64,000 nucleotides of DNA. It comes from Aplidium turbinatum. Lineage: Eukaryota; Chordata; Ascidiacea; Aplousobranchia; Polyclinidae. The notes beneath the pieces are model-generated. The model searched no databases. It was given only the letters and a program-made list of their open reading frames with translations, and had not been told where the DNA came from. Position 1 is the stretch's first letter, and every line of letters begins with the position of its first letter. Where the stretch lies: NCBI GenBank assembly GCA_918807975.1, contig OU964931.1, forward strand, positions 13,340,251-13,404,250. The letters are read 5' to 3'. Below are positions 48,600 to 59,400 of the stretch, piece after piece. The translations under genes and the position numbers were made by a program.

Positions 48600-48849
48600 G
48601 CTATAATCCATTATTTGAGTGTAATTTTGCAAAAATTTTCCGGGGGAGCATGCCCCCGGACCCCCTACAATACGCGTGCCTTCGGCACGCTCTAACCCCC
48701 ACCACTTTCATTGCTTCCCTTGCTCAACCCACCAGGATACGTCACTGCTCATCAGGTGGCGATGGCTTAAATCAAACACCTTGTCGTCCTCTTCAATTCA
48801 TCAAATATTTGCCCCCCCCCCCAATTTTTTTTCTGGCTACACCACTGCA
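48600..48849. mobile_element. Partial TIR element with CAGTGGTGTAGCCAG end
   Basis: The right end CTGGCTACACCACTG (complement CAGTGGTGTAGCCAG) and the segment GGGGGAGCATGCCCCCGGAC are typical of non-autonomous hAT-like elements. The other end was not found. It splits the hAT C-terminal coding scrap. Confidence 0.5.
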
Positions 48850-48967
48850 GAGAAATAGGTTGGATTTGGAGGCCAAGGATGACATGCGTGTTGCTTTGTC
48901 ATAGACCACTCCACAATTTCGTGTTCTTGTTAAAAACAAGCAACAACAACCTTCTCACTAAAATGCA

Positions 48968-49482
48968 GTGATGTACGCGCATACAAAAAAAATTAACGCC
49001 GTCAGCGTAAACGCAAACGTTTGAAAAACCATACGCCGTATGCGTCAACGTAACTTGTAAAAAAAAGTTGGCGGCGTCAGCGTCAGCGCATACACTAGCG
49101 CAAACTAATTTTGTTTGCTAAGTGCCAAACATTCACACGGTATAAACCACTCGAAACAAACAAGTTTTATTTTGAATTTCCACGAAGAAACACAAGCATT
49201 TGAAAGTGTTCATCTGACATTTTGCTGTGTTTTGGTTCCAATATGTCTTTGCCCATTGAAAACATTCTTTCAACTGCAGCGCTGGAAGGTATTGGCGTGT
49301 TGTAGCGAAAAAAAGACATTAAAAAGTATGCGTCGACGCTATGCGCTAAAATCCGCGAAAACTTTACGGCGTAGCCTCAAGCGCAAACTATCCAAAAAAA
49401 TGTGGCCGCAAGCGTTAGCGCAAACAAAAAGTCTACGCCGCAAGTATGCGGCGTAGAATTTGCGGCGTATACGTACATCTTT
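48968..49482. mobile_element. CpG-rich MITE with subterminal repeats
   Basis: Ends GATGTACGCGCATAC and GTATACGTACATC are inverted. Each subterminal ~150 bp is packed with GCGTNAGCGYAAAC-type units (for example GCGTCAGCGTAAACGC, AAGCGTTAGCGCAAAC, CGCCGCAAGTATGCGGCG), leaving a plain A+T-rich centre at about 49120-49310. The CpG density is far above the surroundings. Confidence 0.75.
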
Positions 49483-49774
49483 GTTGAAAGGTAAACGATT
49501 ACTCCTTCATGTTGTTAGTTGTTACTTGCCGGACCAGCAGGCAGCAAAACCGCGGTCTCCGAATTTGACTAAAAAACTAAAATTATTATTGAAAAAAGTT
49601 TCGTTCTGGGTTTAACAATTAAAAAAACTGTTGTACGTGTGCGTTAATGTTGATTAAAACCTAATTTCGGCATTTGCAATGTGCTTCTTGCAAAGGGTTT
49701 CATAACTTTTCAAAGAATGTTTTAGGGGTTTGTGATCGAAAAAACGTTAAGAAACACTGATCTAGACGCTAAGT

Positions 49775-50085
49775 TTTTTTTTTCCATATCTTTATCTTGC
49801 ATTGCGGGAAAGCGGACTTGAGCGCTATGCATCGGTGTACGCCTTCCGACGTACACCTGACCCACGCTGCAGCCGACGGCAATGTCTGTTTCCGGTTGTC
49901 TACTCTACTTATGACTTAAATTTGGTACTACCCATTACTCGAAATCGATCACTGGGTAGAGGCAATTATCGTAATGTTTCTTGCTCAGAGAAACAACAGT
50001 GCGGGTGACTGGAGTCGAACATGCAGGCTCTCGACTGCGAGCCCAACGCGCTAACCACTCGGCCACTGCTGCCGACTAAGTCCAA
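49775..50085 (-). mobile_element. tRNA-derived SINE, family 3
   Basis: On the minus strand it starts GGCAGCAGTGGCCGAGTGGT (A-box), with the B-box TGTTCGACTCC about 45 bp on, and ends with an AAGATAAAGAT and A-rich tail at about 49778. The tRNA-like head (serine/alanine-like) cannot form a proper T arm, so it is not a functional tRNA. It carries GCCTCTACCCAG downstream of the B-box, like the element at 24640-25275. Confidence 0.7.
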
Positions 50086-50215
50086 GCCTCTTGTATGCTT
50101 GATGGAAAACATTCAAAATCTGCTGCAGGTTAGGTGGTTTTCATTCAGTGCAACTACATAGCTATTATCGGTAGGCTATATTGAAATTTCATGATAAGCC
50201 GTGGTGAAGCTTACT

Positions 50216-50450
50216 TTTATTTGGTTATGAATATCTATCCTCGGACTGACAAAACCTTGGTAGGTTATTCTTGGTAGTTTCGCATACTTGCAGAGGCTTT
50301 TTACGCAGGGCCGGTTACCAAAATAGACAGTGCGAAGTTTTTCGATGGTTAAGTGTTGTTGCCGGGGAATTATTCCATCCGTTAGGTGCCGCTGAATGGA
50401 GAGCAGTCCTGAGAATGCGTTGCTCAAGCGTACACTATGAGAGTCGAACC
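50216..50450 (-). mobile_element. tRNA-derived SINE, family 1, copy 2 (5'-truncated)
   Basis: It matches the 7436 and 56167 copies from GGTTCGACTCTC to the end but lacks the tRNA-like head with the A-box. It abuts the truncated end of the LINE reverse transcriptase on the same strand. Confidence 0.85.
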
Positions 50451-51960
50451 ACATTACGTGCTGTAGTCTTTGATCTATTTTTGAGGCCAGCGAGGTTAAA
50501 AAACTTTCTATACATGCGGTAAGATATGTCAATTTCAGATGGGAGGTCATGGCAGACTACAAGATAGATGCAATAAAAATTATAAAAAGAGTTAGTGCTG
50601 TCACGCAGCCCTGTTTCACCCCAGAGTTAACCAAGAAAGATTCAGAACCGTTGTTGCTGGTATGAACTCTAGCAAGCGTAAAGTCATGAAGAAGACGCAG
50701 GATACGAAGGATTTTGTCAGGACATCCGTATTTAGAAAGTACATCAGGAGTTCTCTTGAGACACGGTCAAAGGCCTTAGAGAAGTCAATAAACGCCATGT
50801 ACAGTGGTTGATGAATGATGATGTTCATGAAACTTTTCTTGCAACTGTCCAAGGGAAAATATCATGTCTGTGGAACTACGTAATGGGCTGAAGCCCGCCT
50901 GGAATTCAGGAAGAATCTTCCCGGATATCAGGTTGAGACGGTTGTTCAAAATACGTGCTAAGATCTTACCAGCAGTCGCTAACAGAGAAATTGCACGATA
51001 GTTTCCATACTTTGATCGATCACCTTTGCTTTTGTAAATGGTGATGATATTGGCATTTTTGAAATCAGATGGAGCAATTTTATGTGTCCAGATTTTGATT
51101 AGCTGTTCATTGAGGTCACGTTGGATTAAATTTGTCACCTTAGTTGTAAATCTCTGCTGGGATTCCATCAGGGCCCGCTGCTTTGTTGTTTTTCATGGCC
51201 ATGATGAGAGTTTTGATATCTCCGAGATATGGTGTCAGAGAAAGGGAGTCTTCTTTCGTCATGTTGGGAATGCTGTCAATCACACATTTGTCGAAAACAA
51301 CTCTATGGTTGAGAAGCTCTCCAAATGTGCTTTCCGTCGAGATCTTATTTCGGCTTCACTCTATCGTTTTTCCATCCTCAGTTCTCAGAAGAGATCGTCC
51401 ATGCGTGGATAGTCCGTCGACTTCTCTCGTTACATTGAAATCAATGCCCAACGATTTTTTTGTATGTGACGAGAATAGCCACTTTAAGGTGATTCCAGCG
51501 GTCTTTAACAAAATCTTGAATCAGAGTCTAAAGGCACTGTTGAAGAGTCTCACGTGACTTCATGTCTTGTAGAGCTTTAATAATATTGCAGTTAGGTGGA
51601 ACTTTTGCTTGATCATGATGCTTCAATTTCGTATACAGTCTTATCTTCAGTATCAAAGCAATGAGACGATGGTCTGTCCAGCAGCTGTCGGCTCCATTGA
51701 CAGCTTGAATAAGGAGCACATCTTGTTGGTCACGAGTTTTTACATTTACATTGTCGATGAGATGCCAGTGGATTCACCTCGGATGTTGCCAAGAAACTTT
51801 TAAGCAATTTCTTTGGCAAAATGAAATGTTGGTTATCACCAGGTTGTGCTCTACACACTTAGTGAGAAGAAGGGTTCTATTAAAGTTGACCTTTCCTATG
51901 GACTTTAATCGTATATTCAAACTATAGTTATTCTACAGAACACTTGGCATCATCTCGCTC
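50451..51960 (-). mobile_element. LINE (non-LTR retrotransposon) with endonuclease end and reverse transcriptase, decayed
   Basis: On the minus strand, in order: TKCVEHNLVITN and VSWQHPR (near 51900-51790), GADSCWTDHRLIALILKI (endonuclease end, ~51700), AAGPDGIPAEIY (~51165), then RT blocks DFKNANIITIYKSKGDRSKY, NYRAISLLATAGKILARIL, LPEFQAGFSPLRSSTDMIF, MAFIDFSKAFD (with catalytic-motif Asp) and GVKQGC. The YADD box and everything after it are missing because a SINE sequence replaces them. Several stops and frame changes show it is dead. The 5' part of the endonuclease is also absent. Clade not assigned. Confidence 0.9.
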
Positions 51961-53404
51961 ATACTGGTTGCGGATCACTGGTCCAAGCCATGTAGTCTAC
52001 TGACGGTTGAAAGCCCTCCTCAAACAAAGCACTCTGAAAGGGTCTTTGATTCAAATCTACAAAAACAACTTCAATCTTTTTCTTCAACCAATTCAAAAAA
52101 TTCTTTAAAAAACAAAAAAAAAGTAGAAAGTTGCAAGAATAAATTGAATTTCCACACGATGAAAAACAATCCTTCCAATCAATGCGCTGTAGAACGCTAG
52201 AGAGCAAATTTCGAGGGTTGAGCGTTTGAAAAGTAGCAAAGTCACGCATTGTAAGCAGCCTATTTACGCGTTGTTCAAGATTTTAGTTTTTTACAGTTCA
52301 ACTTTAGTGATTTTATTAACTTTTTTAGTTAGTTTTGAGCAAAAATGTCAAGTTTTTGGCATCAGCCTCAGACCTATGTAACGCAATTGCAAATAGCATT
52401 TTTTTTTATCACCATGAACAGTATTTCGAAAAGTTTTGATTGATGGTTTTTCGCGTTTACGTTGGGGTAAGATGAAAATATTGAATTCTACTGAAAATTC
52501 GAGCTCACAAAGCTGCTGTTTACAACACAGCTTGCATTTTCTGTGAAAACACTTTTTGCAAAAATAAGCTATCCAATTCAAAAATAGGAAAGTATTCCAA
52601 CAATATATTTTAACACTTTAAATACGCTCGGATCAGTAGTACAAATAAAACAAAATATTATTTTTATCAATAAAAAACTTAAGTGGCAGGCTAATTTTAT
52701 CAAAGTACAAGTTTAATTTATAGGCTCACCACACATTGTGAAGCAAAATTACTTTAGATTGAAGAAAAAAAAAAACATGAAAATCGTTCTAACAGGCCCT
52801 ATGCACTACACCAGCCCATCTTTAGTCAAAAAGCGTAGACTGTCATCAATTTGAAAATGTGCAGTTAATTTCCTTACAATGCTCTTCCACAAGCATAAGA
52901 CATATTGCGAGAACAAAAATAGATTAGGCCTACAAATATCTGGTTCTTTTTTTACGTGTTTTCTCTTGGATCCAGCAAAAGATGGAGATTCGTTTGTGAA
53001 AGTAGCAAATAAACATCTCGTTTTTTGGAGCAACATGGTATGTTTAGTCAAATCTAAGCAAAAAAATACAAAACGCAAGCAGTGACATACGGTAACCATT
53101 TTTTGGGTGTTTACATTTTTTAGAAAGTTTTATTTTGACATGATCTGATCAGCCATTGAACAAACCGCAAACCTAGTGTCTGCTTAAAGCTTGCTGAAAA
53201 ACAGTCAACACCAAAAGATGGTCAACTACGCCATTGAACGCAAGAAGCAAAAACTAAACAACTCATGTTTACAAAATTTTTGGAAACGAACTTTTTTCAT
53301 CATCAATACTACAAATCAAATACTGCAATTTATAACTAACATGGGTTTAGTTTTTGCTTTTTGGCCCTTCATTTTTTGTTCAAACTGACTAGCCTAATGT
53401 CTAA
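51961..53404. other. 3' flank of the Frizzled gene
   Basis: No gene is recognised here. AATAAA on the minus strand at 53129-53134 probably ends the Frizzled mRNA. Further left there are only short A+T-rich frames. Confidence 0.6.
53129..53134 (-). terminator. Poly(A) signal of the Frizzled gene
   Basis: Canonical AATAAA on the minus strand about 270 nt past the TGA stop at 53405-53407. Confidence 0.6.
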
Positions 53405-56400
53405 TCACAGAGATAGTGCCCTTTCCGGGGAAAGATTTTTTAATACAACCATGGAATCCACTCGTGTTGGGGGAGGTGGGGGTGGCGGAGGAATATTCGG
53501 TTTTTTATTTCCTCCCTTTTCGATGCTGTCTCTGGAAGACCCAACATTAATCTTGTTGGTTGTCGGAAAAACTTTTTGTAAATTTTTATTGCTTGGTTGT
53601 GGAGTGCCATAACTAGGAGGCAGGAAGTGCTTTTCTGGTGAAGCGTGGCCTTCTAAATTTAGTGATTGTTTTTGTTTGTTTACAATTGGGTCAAAGTTTT
53701 GTTTCGTATCTTCTTTATCGCTTTCTTTATTTATTGAAGACTTCATGTTCGTGTACCTTTCAGAAAATTCGTGTTTAACCGAGGAAGTTTCACCCTTTGC
53801 AAACGCGGCATCTTTCTCATTGTAAAAATGAGGCTTAGTTTTATTGCCATTGTGAACAAGTGCACTTGATGATGCTCCTTCACAATTTGCTCGTCTTTCA
53901 GCTCTTTTGTTTTCGTCAAACTTTTTCTTCACATCAGCACCAGGGAATCGACCTTTTCTGCCTGCGACTCGCATTCCCTTATTTTTGAGCGATTCAAAAG
54001 CGATAACGCGAGAAAGTTCACTGTCTGTGATTATTGAAGTTCCATATTCGGTTGAATCCGAGTCGGTAAGATCTTCCCATTGCTGTTGACGAGCTTCTGC
54101 AACAAATTAATCAATTTGAACAATTGTCACCTCGAGGCTAATGCGATGCTGCAGAGAACCTTGAAGTTGAAGTCGATAAAAAATCAAAAACTCGAAATTT
54201 CCAGATGAGTGTGGAGTTGTTTAGATTACACACAGGGTATTGTTACTTGTTGCGCAATCATGCTTAATACGCCATTAATTTAACAACACTTTCTGTATTT
54301 ACAAAACAAGCTTTAAAACCCCAGGTCAGCAATTACAGTATGTGGAGTAAAAATTGCTTTTTGACATAACAAAATAGTGCACAATGCTTTAACGAACAGG
54401 TTTAAACTTTAATAACAAGACTCTAATGACAATAACAAATCTTTTCTTTGAACGATGTCGGCAGCCTCAAAGTAAGAAATATTTGCAACGATTGTACAAC
54501 CAAGAACCCTGGAGTTTAAATCCAATACAGATTGAACTTCTACACATATGAAAAATGTTTAGCCGCCAACAACCTAATATGTTTTCTGGAAACGTTTTCA
54601 TTCTTTTTTGAAGTTAAAATTCGCTCTTGATGATTTCAGAGTCTACTCTACACAGTGCTGGAAAGTCGGCGAGTTTGATTCAATTGTTGGAAGCTCAAGA
54701 GTCTACAGCTTTGACATACCATTTTTTAAACATTACGTTATTTTGTATATATATGTATTGTATAAACTGTCCGTATGTATAAATAAAAATTTTAGAGGTG
54801 AAGACATGAAGAATTTTTGCTGAAAAAAAAGAATGATCAAGGAAGATGACTTAAATGGAGCGGAAACAGGCGGACGTCATTGGAAATCATTTGAAGCAAA
54901 ACAAGTTAGATTGTTCACATTGTGAGAGCAGATGAATTCGGTTATCTGCCATGAAAACAAAAATAGGAGAAAAGATGAGGAGACAGGAAGCGAGTCATGA
55001 TGTTATCGGATGAAATGAAAAGAGAGAAGTTATGAACAAGCGAAACAACGACAGGAAAATAAATAACTGGACGAGTTTATTTGCAAAAGACCTGTTTAGA
55101 TCTAAGCCACCTAACACACACAATCTGCATGAAAAAACACAAACATAAATTCAAGTTTCTCACCACTTAAGGGCCGCTTGGTAACCCTCTGCGCAGCTAC
55201 AGATGCCGATGAGCCACATAGATCAGTGTTGCGCATCTTACCAAAGACTGAGTCAGAAACATCGGATTTTTTGTTTAATTTTGCTTGCAAATCTGTAAAG
55301 TATAAAAAATGACATATGTTGCAGAGAAAAAATATTTTGCAACCATGCAAAGGGATATGCATTGAAATCCATAATCACCACTTTGCGGTATCGACACTTA
55401 TCATTCTCTCTATCCAGAAAATCATACTTTGCTGCTCCTGACGGTCTACTACTAGTGTTAGTAACTGCTTGTTATTTCATTTTCAGCTACACGGTCGCTG
55501 GAACCAAATCCAAAGTGGTCAAAAGGTAAAAACACCGAAGGCAAGCATAACAATAGAAGAAACTAATAAAAAAATTCTCAGGCTTTCTATTATCGACTTA
55601 CCACGGGCATGAGGACCGTTCGAATCATTCAAAAGACGGGTCTGTGTTGTGTTCAACTGAAGCTTCGCAAGCGATTTTTTCCTTTAAAAAATTGCTTAAA
55701 TTAACAATGTGTTCATAACTGAACAACTAGTACTCGTCTAACGCAATAAAAGAATTGCTTTAAAAAACGTTGCCAATTGCTAGGGTTGACGTGGCATATG
55801 GCCATAAAGTCACGTTGCAGCTGTAAAAGCAGCTTCTTGCTAATTCACGCCGCTCAATTAGCGCAAACAAGGTGACATGTTCCCAACACAACTACTAAAA
55901 GTGCATGTCAACACAAAAATGTAGGTCTTTAGAAACGATAGCCGAGCCGGATTTCTAAATCCGTAAATATTTGGTTCTGTATTTTCACGGTAATGATAAG
56001 ATCCATGGTGATTGATACTCGGCGTCTATGTAGTCGAACAATGTACATAAGACTGATTTTCTGTTTAGCAAAAGCTAGTGGATAGAACAACTTATAGACA
56101 ACAACAATTCAACTGCAATCGAAAAACTTTGAACTGTCATCTTTTGTGGCAGAGCTTTTGTTGGTGGTCCGCCCCGATAGCTCAGTGGTTACGCTCCCGG
56201 TTCAAGATCACGCGGCGCAAGTTTGACTCTCGGGGTGTGCGCTTGAGCAACGCATTTCAGGACTGCTCTCTATTCAGCGGCACCTATTAAATGGAAAAAT
56301 TCCCGGCAACAACACTTCAACAATCGGGAAACTTCACTCTGCCAATCTCGGTAACCGGCACTGTGTCAAGAGCCTCTACTAGTATGCGAAACTACCAGGA

Positions 56401-59400
56401 ATAACCTATCAAGGCGTTGTCAGTCCCAGGATAAAGATTCAAAACCAACCAACCAAACCAAACCAAGCCTCCTTCAGAAAAATTGCAGGATTAAGCTTCA
56501 AAATTATTTTTTAGTTCCAAATTTTCACTAATTGAATAAAATTAAAAAGACTGCAAAACAGGTGTTCATCGATTGACCATAAAAGGTTTTTAAAAATAAT
56601 AATCCATCAGATACCCGGATAAGAAATCTCTCCAGGAACGCAACGTTTTTCGACTGGCAACCCAGAAAAGAGGCGGAACGGCAACTATCAGCGTCATCAT
56701 GTACTTGATGCAGAATAACAAAACTCCTGGACGTTGGGGATCTAGAAAAAAAAGCAAATAATTGAACTTCATTGCACTCAATTTTCTTTGACTAAAATTA
56801 CTTTTAACCAAGACAGAAATTAACAGCTTCAATATGAGAAATAAAATATTGTAACCAGGTCTGTGGAGTCGGAATCATTGAGTCGGAGGGATTTTGCCGT
56901 GTCCGAAGTCGGACTCGGCCAGTTATAAACCGAAAAGTCGGAGTTGTATATTTTTCGTCCGACTCCACAGCCCTGATAGTAACCAACCTGCGGCCAATAC
57001 TTGAACGGTATGATTGGATGCTGGGCATGGGATGCTGTAATCAGCACAGGATTCCGTGTACCAAGTAGCCTCCCAGCGCTGTCTGTTGCTGTCTTCTACA
57101 GCGTAGATAATAATCAACGCAACCTGACATAAAACAATTTTTTTTTTAAATCGGTTCCTTGTTTATTCAATATTACGAAGCTAAGCACGTGGATGAGCGC
57201 ATGGTTAACCGACTGACGTGGTAATCAGTCTGACCAGTCACCAGTTATACTTTACACGGCACGTTACAGTTAAATATACGCTAAATAATATGCTTTCTAG
57301 TTTTTTTGGAAGTTACCCTCTTAACATTATTGAAAAGCATAATCAAAGTTGATGGTCCGACTCTTATAAACTGATGTAAGCTGTGCATTCAATTCAAGTC
57401 TCAGCAAGAAGTTTGTACCTGTGGCAGAATGTACAAGACGCTGAAAACTCCAATCCGAAGCATAAACTTTGCTAATTTTTCTTTATTTTTTGCATCTCCA
57501 TCCAACTTTTTTCGCACTCGGTTTAAATAGATAAAACCTACAAAATTAATTTTCTTTTATACACAGGCATGAAGACTAAAGCATGCTTTCATAGATTACA
57601 TCATTTTGTGAAAAACATGCTCACATATTTAGACATAGTAAAAAAACCATGTGATGACTTTTTTTCACAAAGATGAGAAGATAGGCACTTTTCGTAGTAT
57701 TTAAGTTCTCTCCGAAAAAAAAAAACAACAACTTAGAAACAAATAAAATTTGTTTTTGTAATTGTATGTAGGCTATTATAAGCGAAACGCTGACAACTTT
57801 CTGATGAAATCATCTTGTTTTGGCAAGAAAGCTTTGTCTAATAGCAACAACGTTTCTTTTTAGGCATATGTGGCTGGCTTTGATACAGGAAGCTGATGAA
57901 GTGTTTATAAGATGATTCAGAAAGTCAGAAACGAACACCGCAAGTCAAACCGCACACAACCGTTTTATTCACACTAGCTGCAAGGTTTTGCTGTTGATGT
58001 GGAGATGTGTAGGCTACAGAAGAAATAATATAGCATAACATTTATTTAAGATTAGGAAATTGCTATTTATGCAAAAAAAAAGACGAACCACGAAACACAC
58101 TAATCTTCCTCCGTTTGGCCAAAACTGTCAAATGTGGCTTTATTTTCAAAGACATTCCATACCATCAATGAAGATTGTCAGATAAAATTTAGGAAGTGAC
58201 AACAATAAGAAAACATTTTTAAATGAAACTGATAACGCAGGCTCTGTTTCGTTTTCGCCTGGTGCAAAGTGCTGTGTTTGCCATGGAATGGACTTCGCTT
58301 CGTTCAATGGCCTATGCTTCGTCAACTAGCAGTTCGCACGCACTCAGATAAGGCTTGTCTTTCAATGCGATAAATAATAAAGTAACGTTTGATATTTCAT
58401 CAAACAACGCGTGTTTGTGTTGAGAAACTCTTTGATAGTGCCACTTATTCTGATGTCAATGTAACATGAAATAACGCCCAAATAAATTTCATACCATCTT
58501 GACACTTTGAAGTTGTAAAACTTGCTCTTAGAACCAGCGTTGTCTAAAGACTAATAAATTTCACGACTTCGTTTTCAAGCCTCAGCTCAGCCAGCAAATC
58601 AATCTTTTTCAAAAAGAGTTGATTTGCTTGATAAAATGTAGAACTCACAAACTGTAGAAAGTCAACTTCTCAAAAAGAAAACTGATTATTTTTCAAGCAA
58701 GTGATGAAAACATTTGACAAAAACTAATTCTTTTGTCGAAACAAGGTGATTCTTTGCCAACGTCGTATTTGCGTAACTCAAACTTATTTTTAATGTCGGA
58801 CAGGTAAACCACATTCACTTCCAAGCATTAACGGTTCTACAAGTTCACAACCTCACGGAGATTAGATTATATCAGTTGATTGCAAAATCTGCTCTATATT
58901 CACTTTGAAAATGGTCATCATGTTACAAAAACTTTTAACCCCAAATAAATGGATATTCAACGTTAAATTTACGGTTAGCAACATCATTACATCATGGAAC
59001 AAAATCGGCTGCAGTGTTTGATAATTTCAGAGAGAAGTTTGGAAATTAAAGATTTTATTCTGAAAATGATCTCCCAGAAGTGTGGAACTAGTCACCAACC
59101 TGTATTTCATGCATTTTGTCGTCATTACCAGTGCGAAAATGATAGTTCTAGCTACAGTAATGGTAATGGCTGGCGTGGCTACAAAATCCACAACTAATTT
59201 AACTTCCACTGCGCACTGCATATGCAAAAATCCACAAATATACCAGTCAAACTGTTCACCAATCAGCAACATGAAAGCCGCATCAATATGCAGGTGATTA
59301 CACTGTGTTAGTTCTACAAGAAAGGATCAGCAAAAAATGAACTTCCTTTGTTCGTAATAGACGAAGTGTTTTGTTTAGCCGAAGAGATGCTTTGACAAGG

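Larger units (their letters stand above)
44548..49759 (+). mobile_element. hAT transposon (ZBED5/FAM200-like), dead and full of nested insertions
   Basis: Left end CAGTGTTTTTCAACCACTGT and right end GTTAAGAAACACTG form short hAT-type TIRs. The flanking octamers GTCTACAG and ATCTAGAC agree at five of eight positions and fit the hAT target preference around TCTAGA. The coding remains are on the plus strand at 46414-47540, with a C-terminal scrap at 48853-48955 (NRLDLEAKDDMRVALS). Nested pieces include a hAT MITE (44967-45244), a LINE fragment (45361-46400), a LINE tail (46748-46850), part of another TIR element (48600-48849) and a CpG-rich MITE (48968-49482). Confidence 0.75.

Noticed and set aside
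50005-50080. Possible tRNA gene on the minus strand
   Set aside because: A- and B-boxes are good but the T arm and acceptor stem do not pair, and a SINE body with A-rich tail follows.
51959-52249. 96-codon minus-strand frame next to the LINE
   Set aside because: No similarity to LINE or host proteins that could be recognised. It sits between the LINE 5' break and the Frizzled 3' end and is probably fortuitous.
59027-59272. Minus-strand hydrophobic frame that seemed to align with Frizzled TM5
   Set aside because: Its phases do not join the neighbouring exons. The exon 59529-59630 fits both phase and the conserved GVCFVGLYD motif.
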